From: Solidesulfovibrio alcoholivorans DSM 5433
GTDB taxonomy: Bacteria; Desulfobacterota; Desulfovibrionia; Desulfovibrionales; Desulfovibrionaceae
DNA: 64,000 nucleotides
Direction of reading: 5' to 3'
NCBI RefSeq assembly: GCF_000702665.1
Contig: NZ_JNJA01000001.1
Coordinates: 248,001 to 312,000 of the forward strand
The position numbers and the translations under genes are program-made. A model generated the notes under the pieces. That model was not told the DNA's origin, made no database searches, and worked only from the letters and a program-made list of their open reading frames with translations. Shown here one piece after another: positions 26,635 through 35,290 of this stretch. Numbering within the stretch: the stretch's first letter is position 1; each line of letters opens with the position of its first letter.

Positions 26635-27333
26635 ATGGACGCCTTGGAGCCCTTTCCCGCCCTGCGCTCCCGCGAACAGATCGTCTCCTGGCTCACGCAA
26701 GAGGCGGCGCGCATACGGGCGCTCGACGCAGCGGCTCTTGAGGGCTGCGAAACCTTTTCCCTTGTACCGGGGGCGGAGTCTTCGCACCATCGCGGCGGGG
26801 AAGAGGATGCCGACAAGTTCGTCCTGGCGTTGCTTGCGGCGGACTGGGCCTGCTATGCGCAACAGGCCCACCGCGAGGACTACGCGCATCTGAAGCTTGC
26901 GGTATCCGTGTTTCCGAAGGGTTTCCGGCTGTGGCTGGCCCGGCTGGAAGGGCGATGCGTGCCTGTGGGGTATGCGGGTTTTCATCCGATAGCGCGGCGC
27001 ACCTTTTCCCTGCTCAAGCGCTCCCCGGAAAACATTACGAGCCGCGAGTCGATCGCGCCGGAGCCGGAGTCGTTCGACCACGCAAACTATTTGTATCTAT
27101 ATAACATTGGGATCATAACGCCTTTCCAGAAATCGCACGTCAGCAAAGCGCTGATAAAGACCTTCGTGCAAGACATGGCCTCGGTCGCAAGACGCGGCCT
27201 GGCCGCCATCGCCGTTTCCCCGGATGGAGAGCGCGTCATCGAACGGTTCGGCTTGCGGAAATCCGGTTGCATCAGCCATGACGGCCAGAAGGAAATGGCT
27301 TATGTAAGCGAGGAAACGGACACTCTCCCCTGA
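26635..27333 (+). CDS. GNAT-like protein of unknown function
   Basis: 232 aa, not confidently recognised. The C-terminal half (YLYLYNIGIITPFQKSHVSKALIKTFVQDMASVARRGLAAIAVSPDGERVIERFGLRKSG) has the layout of a GCN5-type acetyltransferase: acetyl-CoA-loop-like residues followed by a helix and the typical GF-x-x-SG ending. The first 60 residues are helical. Codon use is softer than in the neighbours (TAT, ATA, TTG codons around 27080-27130), hinting at separate acquisition. It starts 10 bases after the glycosyltransferase, with AGGAAGG upstream, so it belongs to the same transcript. Confidence 0.6.
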   Translation: MDALEPFPALRSREQIVSWLTQEAARIRALDAAALEGCETFSLVPGAESSHHRGGEEDADKFVLALLAADWACYAQQAHREDYAHLKLAVSVFPKGFRLWLARLEGRCVPVGYAGFHPIARRTFSLLKRSPENITSRESIAPEPESFDHANYLYLYNIGIITPFQKSHVSKALIKTFVQDMASVARRGLAAIAVSPDGERVIERFGLRKSGCISHDGQKEMAYVSEETDTLP

Positions 27334-27424
27334 AATGCCGGCCTGTTGCACGCGCGGGGCGCGCCGTCCCCGCCGGCGGTCCGAAGTTGCCGGCCCGAAA
27401 ACCCGCAAAGGAGCCCGTCGCGCC

Positions 27425-29023
27425 ATGGCCCGTCTGACCCTGCTCTCGCCCACGCCCCCCGACCTGTCGGCATTTGGCGTGCGCAGCCTGCAAGCCAGTC
27501 TCAAGGCCGCCGGCCACGACGTGCGACTCGTCCTTTTTCCGGGAAGCATCGGCCTGCTCCAGGAAGACGGCTCCTACGTCTACCGCTATCCCGAGCGCAT
27601 CGTGGCGCAGGCGCTTACGCTCGCCGCCGACTCGGACCTTGTCGGCGTTTCCTTTTTCACCAGCTACTTCGACCGCGCCGTGCAGCTCACCCGGGCCGTG
27701 AAGGAGCGCCTCGGCCTGCCCGTCGTCTGGGGCGGCATCCACGCCACGGTGCGCCCGGCCGAGGGGCTCTCCCACGCCGATTACGTCTGCCGGGGCGAGG
27801 GCGAGACGGCGCTCGCCGCGCTGCTTGCGAACCTGGCCGCCGGCCGGCCCGCCGACGCCATTCCGGGCATATGGACGCGCCGGGGCGACGCGATCGTGGA
27901 CAACGGCCTCGCTCCCCTCGTCGCGGACCTCGACGCGTTGCCGTTTTTCGATTTCACCGGTGTTGACCAGTTCGTGCACGCGCCGGAGGCCGGGGCCATC
28001 GTGCCCCTTTCCGCCGAGGTCCTCGCCCGCGCCCTGCCGCGCGTGCCCTTTCGCAACGGCCGGCTCCTGCGCGTCTACCGCACCATGACCGACCGCGGCT
28101 GCCCGCACGGCTGCGCCTACTGCAACGTCCCAACGGTCAAGGAACTCTTTCGCGGCGGCCCCGTGCCCTACTTCCGCAACCGCGGCGTGCCCCACGTCAT
28201 GGCCGAACTGCGCGAAATCATTGCCCGCTACCCCTTCATCGAAGGCGTGCAGCTCTTCGACGACACCTTCTTTTCCCGGAAAATGGACTGGCTGGAAGCC
28301 TTTGCCGCGGCCTACAAAAAGGACGTCGGCCTGCCGCTTTTCTGCCAGGCCTCGCCCACGACCCTGGACGCCGCCAAGCTCGACCTGCTCATCGACGCCG
28401 GCCTGTGCTACGTGGAAATGGGCATCCAGACCGGCAGCCCGGCCATGCGCAAGCGCTTCCGCCGGCCCGAATCCGACGAACGCGTGCTGGCCGGCGCGCG
28501 GCTCCTGCACGAACGGCGCGGCCGCCTGCTGCCCCCGGACTACCACGTCATCATCGACTCGCCCTGGGAAAGAGCCGAGGACAAGCTCGACACCGTGCGC
28601 CTGCTGGCCAGACTGCCCAAGCCCTACGGCCTCGCCATCGCGAGCCTGCTCTACTTCCCGGAAACCGAACTCTACCGCCAGGCCAAGGCCGAAGGCCGCA
28701 TCCACGACGAGGAAACGGAAATCTACCGCCGGCCCTTCTACATCCCGCCCCGGCGCGACTATCCGTCGTTTCTGCTCTACCTGCTCACCTTCCAGCACAT
28801 CCCCGGCGCGCTCTACCGGGCGCTGCTCTCCCCGCGCGCCATAACTTTCTTCACCCGCACCAACCCGACCTGGCTCTACAAGCTCGCCTACCCGGCCGGC
28901 GAGGCCTGCCGCCTCGTCGCCAAGGGCGTCGCCGCCCTGGCCGGCGGCGACATCGGCCGCATCACCGGCTACTTCCGCCGCCTCCTGCGCCGCGACCCCG
29001 TCGCCGCCGGGCGCAAGGGGTGA
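27425..29023 (+). CDS. B12-binding-domain radical SAM protein (rSAM-3)
   Basis: 532 aa, paralogue of rSAM-1. N-terminal cobalamin-binding-like domain (LTLLSPTPPDLSAFGVRSLQ; VWGGIHATVRPAEGL), radical SAM motif Cys226-x3-Cys230-x2-Cys233 (DRGCPHGCAYC), and a matching SPW-x3-EDKLDTVRLLARLPKP segment. The C-terminal ~90 residues are helical. AAAGGAG upstream of ATG 27425. The two paralogues probably act on related substrates, or on the same substrate at successive steps. A hairpin repeat follows its stop. Confidence 0.88.
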   Translation: MARLTLLSPTPPDLSAFGVRSLQASLKAAGHDVRLVLFPGSIGLLQEDGSYVYRYPERIVAQALTLAADSDLVGVSFFTSYFDRAVQLTRAVKERLGLPVVWGGIHATVRPAEGLSHADYVCRGEGETALAALLANLAAGRPADAIPGIWTRRGDAIVDNGLAPLVADLDALPFFDFTGVDQFVHAPEAGAIVPLSAEVLARALPRVPFRNGRLLRVYRTMTDRGCPHGCAYCNVPTVKELFRGGPVPYFRNRGVPHVMAELREIIARYPFIEGVQLFDDTFFSRKMDWLEAFAAAYKKDVGLPLFCQASPTTLDAAKLDLLIDAGLCYVEMGIQTGSPAMRKRFRRPESDERVLAGARLLHERRGRLLPPDYHVIIDSPWERAEDKLDTVRLLARLPKPYGLAIASLLYFPETELYRQAKAEGRIHDEETEIYRRPFYIPPRRDYPSFLLYLLTFQHIPGALYRALLSPRAITFFTRTNPTWLYKLAYPAGEACRLVAKGVAALAGGDIGRITGYFRRLLRRDPVAAGRKG

Positions 29024-29060
29024 GGGGGGGGAGGAGAGATGAGAAGATGAAGATGAAGAG

Positions 29061-29115
29061 GCCTCCGGCGGCCGGGGGGGATAATCCCCCCCGGACCCCC
29101 TTGATGGGGGAGAGG
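29061..29115 (+). repeat. intergenic hairpin repeat, copy A
   Basis: GCCTCCGGCGGCCGGGGGGG-ATAAT-CCCCCCCGG-ACCCCC then TTGATGGGGG: two consecutive hairpins. Its first 40 bases differ from copy B (48949-49000) at a single position. It lies 37 bases after the rSAM-3 stop, in the same orientation. Confidence 0.85.
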
Positions 29116-29129
29116 GGGAAAGTTCTATT

Positions 29130-30632
29130 ATGGGAGACGGCATGATTGCGCAGCATTCGCCGATGTCCGTTCTGGTGCTCAACGCGCCGTTTCTGCCCCG
29201 GTTTTCGCGGCCCCAGCGCTCGCCCGCCGTGACCAAGTCCGCCACGCTCTATTTTCCGCTCTTCCTGGCCCAGGCCGCGGCCGTACTGCTCGCCGACGGC
29301 TTCGCCGTGGACCTCTGCGACGCCCCGGCCGACGGCCTCGACCTGCCGGCCGTGCTCGCGCGCGCGAGAAAGCTTGGCCCCGGGCTCGCCGTCATCGACA
29401 CCTCCACGCCGAGCATTGCCGCCGACATCGACGCCGCCGCCGCCCTGCGCGAGGCCGTCCCGGACGTGTTCACGGTGCTCGTCGGCCCCCATGCCACGGC
29501 CCTGCCCGAGGAAGCGCTCACACGCCGCCCCGGCGCGGTCTGCGCCGTGGCCCGGCGCGAATACGACGACACCGTGCTCGAGCTCGCCCGTGTGCTTGAA
29601 AGCGGCCCCCCCACGCCCGAACGGCTGGCGAAGATCACTGGCCTGAGCTTCGTCGATGCGGCCGGCGCGGTGGTCCACAACCCGGACCGGCCCTATATCG
29701 AGGACCTCGACCGCCTGCCGCCCGTGGCCCCGGTCTACAAGCGCTTTCTCGACATCCGCCAGTATTTCAACCCCAACGCCAAGCCGCCCATGGTGACGCT
29801 CGCCACCTCGCGCGGCTGCCCGTTCCGCTGTTCGTTCTGCCTGCATCCCCAGACGCTGACCGGCCGCGCCGCGCGCTGCCGCTCCATCGACGCGGTGCTG
29901 GGCGAGGTCGCCTGGTGCCTGGACAACTTTCCGGGCCTGCGCACGATCTTTTTCGAGGACGACACGCTCACGGCCGACCGGGCGCGCTGCCGGGAATTCT
30001 GCGCCGCCATCGTGCGCCGGGGGCTTGCGTTCGAATGGTCGGCCAACAGCCGGGCCGACCTGCCCGCCGACGTCCTCGCCGCCATGGCCCGCGCCGGCTG
30101 CCGGCAGGTTTGCGTCGGCTTCGAGTCCGCCGATCCCGCCGCCCTCTCCTCCATGAAAAAGGGCCTCGGCACCGAGCGCATGCTGCGCTTTCGGGCCGAA
30201 GCCAGGGCCGCCGGCATCAAGGTCCACGGCTGCTTCATCTTCGGCTTTCCCGGCGACACCCGGGAGTCGATCGAAAAGACCATCGATTTCGCGCTGCGCT
30301 TGAACCCGGATACGGCGCAGTTCTATCCGGTCATGGTCTATCCCGGCACCGAGGCCTACGAGGACTACCGCGCGCGCGGCTTCATCGAGGCCGAATCCTG
30401 GCGCGACTGGCTCACCCCGGCGGGGCTGCACAACTGCGTGGTGCGCAACGAGACCCTCGCTCCAGCCGCACTCGTGCGCCTGTGCGACCGGGCGCGGCGG
30501 CGCTTCTATTTGCGGCCGTCGTTTCTTGTCCGCCGCGCCCTGGCCGCCGCGGCTTCGCCCGGCGAGATGGCGCGCACGGCCCGGGCCGCGAAGACCTTCG
30601 TCCGCCACCTGCTGCGCGGTTCAAGGGTCTAG
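29130..30632 (+). CDS. B12-binding-domain radical SAM protein (rSAM-4)
   Basis: 500 aa. N-terminal cobalamin-binding-like domain (MSVLVLNAPFLPRFSRPQR; TVLVGPHATALPEEAL) and radical SAM domain with Cys230-x3-Cys234-x2-Cys237 (ATSRGCPFRCSFC). Downstream segments VCVGFESADPAALSSMKKG and GCFIFGFPGDTRESIEKTI are the usual SAM-barrel strands of this family. It belongs to a different subgroup from rSAM-1/3 and is nearer to the hopanoid-methylase/HpnP-like architecture. Start at 29130 follows AGAGGGGG; an ATG four codons later is also possible. The next gene starts 3 bases after its stop. Confidence 0.88.
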   Translation: MGDGMIAQHSPMSVLVLNAPFLPRFSRPQRSPAVTKSATLYFPLFLAQAAAVLLADGFAVDLCDAPADGLDLPAVLARARKLGPGLAVIDTSTPSIAADIDAAAALREAVPDVFTVLVGPHATALPEEALTRRPGAVCAVARREYDDTVLELARVLESGPPTPERLAKITGLSFVDAAGAVVHNPDRPYIEDLDRLPPVAPVYKRFLDIRQYFNPNAKPPMVTLATSRGCPFRCSFCLHPQTLTGRAARCRSIDAVLGEVAWCLDNFPGLRTIFFEDDTLTADRARCREFCAAIVRRGLAFEWSANSRADLPADVLAAMARAGCRQVCVGFESADPAALSSMKKGLGTERMLRFRAEARAAGIKVHGCFIFGFPGDTRESIEKTIDFALRLNPDTAQFYPVMVYPGTEAYEDYRARGFIEAESWRDWLTPAGLHNCVVRNETLAPAALVRLCDRARRRFYLRPSFLVRRALAAAASPGEMARTARAAKTFVRHLLRGSRV

Positions 30633-30635
30633 GCC

Positions 30636-31646
30636 GTGGACAGCCTCGACGTCGCCGTGGTCGTGCCGGCCTACAACGCCGCCGCCACCCTGCCGGACAC
30701 CCTGGCCGCCCTGGCGCGCCAGGCCTACGACGCGGGCCGGGTCACGGTCGTGGTGGTCGATGACGGCTCCACGGACGGCACCGCCGCCGTGGCCGCGCGT
30801 TTCGGGGCGACGGTCGTGCGCCAGGACAACCAGGGACCGGCCGCGGCCCGCAACGCGGGAGTTGCCGCAAGCAGCGGGGACGTGATCGTTTTCACCGACG
30901 CCGACTGCGTGCCCGAGCCGGATTTCCTGACCGCGCTGACCGCGCCGCTGCGCGCCGACCCGGACGTGGCCGGCGCGCAAGGGGCCTACGTCACCACGCA
31001 ACGGTCGCTCACGGCGCGCTTCGCCCAGCTCGAATTCGAGGACCGCTACGCCTACGCCGCCCGGTTCCCCTGCCTCGACCTCGTGGCCACCTACGCCGCG
31101 GCCTTTCGCCGCGCGGTGTTCACGGAAGCCGGCGGCTTCGACACGGCCTTCACCAGGGCCGACAACGAGGACACGGAACTGTCCTACCGCCTCTGCCACC
31201 AGGGCCGCCGGCTGGTCTTCGCCCCCGACGCGCGCGTGGCCCACCGCCATCCCGCGACCCTTGGCCGCTACCTGCGCATCAAGGCCAGACGCGCCTTCTG
31301 GCGGCTGCGCGCCTGCCGCGAGCACCCGGAAAAGCTCGTGCGCGACGGCTACACCCCGCCCGTCATCCGCGTGCAGACGGCGTTCGGCGCGTTGTGCCTG
31401 GGGGGAATCGTCCTCTGGCCCGCGTGCGGCGGCGGCCTTGCGCTCCTTGCGGCGGCGGCCATCCTCGCCACGAGCCTGCCCTTTGCGCGCTTCGCCGCGC
31501 GCCGCGACAGGGTCGTGGGCCTGCTCGCGCCGGGATTTATTCTGGCCCGGTCCCTGGCCTTCGCCGCCGGGGCGCTTGTGGGCGCGGCCCGGCGTTTCTG
31601 GCCCGGCAGGGAGTGCCGCGCGCCCAAGCCGGGGGCGCGGCCGTAA
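30636..31646 (+). CDS. family 2 glycosyltransferase with membrane tail
   Basis: 336 aa. GT-A domain with VAVVVPAYNAAATLPDTLAA, VVVDDGSTDGTAAV, the metal-binding DAD in FTDADCVPEPDFL, and the ED motif NEDTELSYRL. Two or three hydrophobic segments after residue 240 anchor it to the inner membrane. GTG start 3 bases after rSAM-4; its stop overlaps the next start (TAATG). Confidence 0.9.
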   Translation: MDSLDVAVVVPAYNAAATLPDTLAALARQAYDAGRVTVVVVDDGSTDGTAAVAARFGATVVRQDNQGPAAARNAGVAASSGDVIVFTDADCVPEPDFLTALTAPLRADPDVAGAQGAYVTTQRSLTARFAQLEFEDRYAYAARFPCLDLVATYAAAFRRAVFTEAGGFDTAFTRADNEDTELSYRLCHQGRRLVFAPDARVAHRHPATLGRYLRIKARRAFWRLRACREHPEKLVRDGYTPPVIRVQTAFGALCLGGIVLWPACGGGLALLAAAAILATSLPFARFAARRDRVVGLLAPGFILARSLAFAAGALVGAARRFWPGRECRAPKPGARP

Positions 31647-32815
31647 TGCGGGTCGGGCTCGACCTGCACAGCCTGTCCGGGCTCATGCAGGGCTCGCGCA
31701 CGTACATGGCCAATCTGGCGCAACGACTTCCGGCCGCCGCGCCGGACATCGACTTCGTCTTCTACGCCACGGACCCGGACGCGCCCCATATCCGCGCACT
31801 GGCCGGCGACGCCCGAAACGTCGCGCGGCGCCCCATTCCCCACGGCCGCTTCGCCCGGCTCCTCTGGCCGTTCCCGGACAGGGCCGCGCGCGAGGTGGAC
31901 GTGCTCCACTGCCAGTACGTGGGACCGCTTCGCGGCGGGCCGCCCACCGTGCTTTCCATCCACGACATTTTGCACGAATCCATGCCCGAGCATTTCCCCC
32001 GGGGCCTGGGCTCGCTCATGCGCCGGCTCTACCCTGGGAGCGCCCGGCGCGCGCGGCGGGTGCTGACCATTTCGGATTTCAGCCGCCGCGAGATCATCGC
32101 CCGCTACCGCGTGCCCGAGGAACGCATCGCCTTCGCCCACCTGGGCGTGGGGCCGGAATTTAAGCCGGTCGCCGAGCCGGCGCGCCTTGCCGCCATGCGC
32201 GCCCGGTTGGGCCTGCCGCCGGGGCCGTACATCCTGTCGGTCGGGCGCATCGAGCCGCGCAAGAACCTGCCGACCCTGGTCGCGGCCTACGGCCTCGTGC
32301 GGGAGCGCCTGGGCGCGGCCGCGCCGGCGCTCGTGCTGGCGGGCGGGCGCGACGGGCTTTTTGCGGAATTCTACGACCGGATGCGGCGGGAGGGGGCGGC
32401 GCGAGGCGTCTTCCTGCCTGGAACCGTGCCCCAGGAGGAACTGCCGGCACTGTACGGCGGTGCAACGGCGTTCGCCTACCCGAGCTTCGGCGAGGGCTTC
32501 GGCCTGCCCGTGGCCGAGGCCATGGCCTGCGGTGCGCCGGTGGTGGCATCGAGCGCCCCGGCCGTGCCCGAGGTGACGGCCGGGGCGGCGCTGCTCGTCG
32601 CCCCGACGGACACGCTGGGCCTTGCCGCGGCGCTTGCGCGCGTGGTCACGGACGAGGCGCTGGCCGGGGAATTACGGGCCAAGGGCCTCGCGCGGGCCCG
32701 GGAATTGACCTGGGACGCGGCCGTGGCCCTGGCCGCAGACGCCTACCGCCTGGCCGCGAGCGCCTCGCCGAGCACGCGGCTCAGGGTGCCGAAATCCACG
32801 GGTTTAGGCAAATAG
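31646..32815 (+). CDS. family 4 glycosyltransferase
   Basis: 389 aa GT-B enzyme. N-terminal acceptor domain opening MRVGLDLHSLSGLMQGSRTY. C-terminal donor domain with ILSVGRIEPRKNLPTLVAAY and the E-x7-E motif FGEGFGLPVAEAMACGAPVV. Retaining transferases of this type use UDP/GDP sugars. It is the last gene of the radical SAM/glycosyltransferase run and overlaps rather than leaves a gap with the previous gene. Its 3' end overlaps the convergent histidine kinase by 73 bases. Confidence 0.92.
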   Translation: MRVGLDLHSLSGLMQGSRTYMANLAQRLPAAAPDIDFVFYATDPDAPHIRALAGDARNVARRPIPHGRFARLLWPFPDRAAREVDVLHCQYVGPLRGGPPTVLSIHDILHESMPEHFPRGLGSLMRRLYPGSARRARRVLTISDFSRREIIARYRVPEERIAFAHLGVGPEFKPVAEPARLAAMRARLGLPPGPYILSVGRIEPRKNLPTLVAAYGLVRERLGAAAPALVLAGGRDGLFAEFYDRMRREGAARGVFLPGTVPQEELPALYGGATAFAYPSFGEGFGLPVAEAMACGAPVVASSAPAVPEVTAGAALLVAPTDTLGLAAALARVVTDEALAGELRAKGLARARELTWDAAVALAADAYRLAASASPSTRLRVPKSTGLGK

Positions 32816-34392
32816 GCGTCCATGCCGGCATCCAGGGCGGCCTGCCGGTCGTCGGAGCCGACGTGGGCCGTGGCGGCCACAAGTGGCACGCGCGGGTCGC
32901 GCACCACGGCCTCGCCACTGCGGATGGCCCTGGCCATGCTGTACCCGTCGTGATCGGGCATGCGCACGTCGAGCAGCACGGCGTCGAAATCCTCCGTTGC
33001 CAGCCGGGCCAGGGCCTGACGGCCGTCTTCCGCCAGGACCACGACACAGCCGAGCCGCTCCAGCATGGCCCGCAACGTCAGGCGGTTGATGGCCTCGTCG
33101 TCCACCACGAGGATGCGGCGACCGGACAACGCGGACGCTTCCTGCGCCGCAGGCGCGGCTTCCGCGGCGTCCTGGAGCAACGGAACGGCGCAGGCCGAAA
33201 ACCTGATGAAAGGCAGACGCATCACCGCCGCGAGCCCGCCGCCGGCGGCCTCTTCCAGCTTGAGCTCCCCGCCCATGAGCCCGACCAGCCCCTTGGCCAG
33301 GGCCAGTCCCATGCCCGCACCGCCATGCTTGCGCGTCAACGTGGCGTCGGCCTGGAAAAAAGGTTCGAACACCTTCTCGCGCAGCGCCGCCGGAATCCCC
33401 CGGCCGGTATCCGTAATGCGGAATTCCAGCCGGACGCGGCAGCCGCACGCCTCGCCGTCCACAGGCCGCACGGCCAGGACGATGCGCCCGGCATCGGTGT
33501 ATTTGACGGCGTTGCCCACGAGGCAGCACAAAATCTGGCGCACCCGACCCGCGTCGCCAAGGAGTTGCTGCGGCGTGGCCGGGTCCGTCTCCAGGCGCAA
33601 CTCCAGACCCTTGGCCGTTGCTTCGTGGGCAAAGGCGGCCAGGATCGGGTCGAGGATTTCCGGAAGGGAAAAACACTTCTCGCTAAGGCCCAGAGTACCG
33701 CCATCCATTTGGGAGAAATCCAGGATATCCGAGAGAATACGCAAAAGCGACCCGGAAGCTTCCAAGGCCATGGCCAGATAGTCCTCCTGCTCGCGCGAAA
33801 GCGGCGTGGCCTTGAGGAGTTGCAGCATGCCCATGACACCGTTAAGAGGCGTGCGGAACTCGTGGCTCATATTGGCGAGAAAAGCGCTTTTGGCCTCGCT
33901 CGCGGCCCGGGCCTGGGCCAGGGCCGCGTTTATCGCCTCCTCGGCGGCCTTGCGGCGGCCGATGTCCTGGAGCATGATCTGAAAAAGCTCCCCCTGCTCG
34001 TCCAGGGCGCTGAAATCCACCTGCAACGCAAGCCACGTTCCGTCCTTGCGCCGGTAACGCCGCTCCACGGTGAAGGCCTTGCCGGCTTTGGCGGCTTCGA
34101 TGCCGGCGTTGACGGACACCACGTCCAGGTCCTCGGGATGGATCAGCTCTCTTATATTCATCCTGCGCAGCGCATCGATGGCGTAGCCGAGCATCTCCGC
34201 CGCGCGCGGATTGGCATCGTGGATGTTGCCGCAGGGGTCGCCGAGCAGGATGCCCATGACCGAACGCTCGAAAAAAAGCGCGCAACGCGCTTTTTCCCGC
34301 TGCACAGCGGCCAGACGCGCCTCGAGCGCCGCGATCCGGCCTTCGGGAGAGGCATCCGCCGCGGGGAGGAGAAATGCGCAGTCGTCGGTCAT
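32743..34392 (-). CDS. PAS-containing hybrid sensor histidine kinase
   Basis: 549 aa from ATG 34392. The frame is open further upstream, but that part has no resemblance to any domain. Layout: coiled coil (~15-35), PAS/PAC (~38-148), HisKA with phospho-acceptor His177 (MSHEFRTPLNG), HATPase with DTGRGIP and GGAGMGLALAK, then a receiver domain with DDE and phospho-accepting Asp475 (LLDVRMPDHDGY). No membrane helix, so it senses a cytoplasmic signal. No partner regulator or Hpt protein is adjacent. It is convergent and overlapping with the GT4 gene. Confidence 0.95.
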   Translation of the reverse strand: MTDDCAFLLPAADASPEGRIAALEARLAAVQREKARCALFFERSVMGILLGDPCGNIHDANPRAAEMLGYAIDALRRMNIRELIHPEDLDVVSVNAGIEAAKAGKAFTVERRYRRKDGTWLALQVDFSALDEQGELFQIMLQDIGRRKAAEEAINAALAQARAASEAKSAFLANMSHEFRTPLNGVMGMLQLLKATPLSREQEDYLAMALEASGSLLRILSDILDFSQMDGGTLGLSEKCFSLPEILDPILAAFAHEATAKGLELRLETDPATPQQLLGDAGRVRQILCCLVGNAVKYTDAGRIVLAVRPVDGEACGCRVRLEFRITDTGRGIPAALREKVFEPFFQADATLTRKHGGAGMGLALAKGLVGLMGGELKLEEAAGGGLAAVMRLPFIRFSACAVPLLQDAAEAAPAAQEASALSGRRILVVDDEAINRLTLRAMLERLGCVVVLAEDGRQALARLATEDFDAVLLDVRMPDHDGYSMARAIRSGEAVVRDPRVPLVAATAHVGSDDRQAALDAGMDAYLPKPVDFGTLSRVLGEALAARR

Positions 34393-34733
34393 TGCGTGCC
34401 GCCAGCGTGAAGGGTGGAACTGGAAGTCTGCACAGCGCTCGCCGCGACGTGTGAGATACGGTTTCCTTATGACACCGCTTCCGCGCCCTGGCAAGAAGCG
34501 CCTCGAAAAAACGGACTGCGGAAAAGCACTTGCGTGATACTGGCCACGGCCGCGCAGTACTGCGTGCGTTGTTGCCGTATGAATCAACACCAGCGCGCGC
34601 AACCCCTCTGGAATACGTCCTGGCGCAACCTCCTCGCGGTTTGTGCCTGTTTACAACCTGTATTTCATTTGCGCATTTTCACGCGGCGTATAGAAACGAC
34701 TGGACGCAACCGGAAAAGTCGTGCTAAAAATCC
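34393..34733. other. intergenic region between histidine kinase and mucR
   Basis: About 340 bases with no supported gene, containing the histidine kinase 5' region (minus) and, at its right end, AT-richer sequence leading into the mucR promoter. AAACGACTGGAC (34694-34705) recurs as AAACGACTGGTC (34774-34785) on either side of that promoter. Confidence 0.5.
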
Positions 34734-34762
34734 TTGATTCCTACCTGTAGAGTAGGTATACG
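34734..34762 (+). promoter_or_regulatory. mucR promoter with overlapping dyad
   Basis: -35 TTGATT (34734-34739), 17-bp spacer, -10 TATACG (34757-34762). The spacer carries the dyad TACCT-N7-AGGTA (34742-34758) overlapping the -10. With the flanking direct repeat (34694 and 34774) this looks like a regulated, possibly autoregulated promoter. Confidence 0.6.
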
Positions 34763-34799
34763 GCCTCTTTCCAAAACGACTGGTCACAAGAGGAAACAC

Positions 34800-35201
34800 A
34801 TGGAAGAGTATCTGCAAAGCGCGCTGGAAATCGTCAAGGCTCAAGCCGGCTCGCGGCCGATGACCGAAGAAGAGATCCTGAGCATGGTCAAATCCGTGGC
34901 AGGAGGCATCGCCGGCCTTGTGGGCGGACAGCTTCCGCCTGCCGGCGAAGAAGCCGCCACGCCGGCCATGGACCCGAAAAAGGCCATTAAGGAAGCCTCC
35001 ATCGTCTGTCTGGAGTGCGGCAAGTCCTTCAAGGTCATCACCAAGAAGCATCTTGCGTCCCACGGCCTGACCGCCGAGGAATACCGCGCCAAGTACGGCT
35101 ACAAGAAGACCCAGGCCCTGGCCTGCAAGTCCCTGGCCCGGGAACGCCGCGCCAAGATGAAGGACATGAAGCTCTGGGAGCGCCGCAAAAAGGCCGAATA
35201 G
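34800..35201 (+). CDS. MucR/Ros-family zinc-finger transcriptional regulator
   Basis: 133 aa. Acidic N-terminal oligomerisation region (MEEYLQSALEIVKAQAG), then the Ros zinc finger CLECGKSFKVITKKHLASH (C-x2-C-x9-H-x3-H spacing) and the conserved LTAEEYRAKYGY, and a basic C-terminus. MucR proteins bind AT-rich DNA and control exopolysaccharide, motility or virulence genes; several paralogues are common in Desulfovibrio-type genomes. GAGG supports ATG 34800. The CysD-like gene follows by about 90 bases. Confidence 0.93.
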   Translation: MEEYLQSALEIVKAQAGSRPMTEEEILSMVKSVAGGIAGLVGGQLPPAGEEAATPAMDPKKAIKEASIVCLECGKSFKVITKKHLASHGLTAEEYRAKYGYKKTQALACKSLARERRAKMKDMKLWERRKKAE

Positions 35202-35290
35202 CCAACGAAAGACCGCGCCGCGCCCGGTCCTGCCGGGGCGGCACGCGCAGACGCGACGGCGGCATGCGCCGTTATCGCCTGGGAGCCGTT

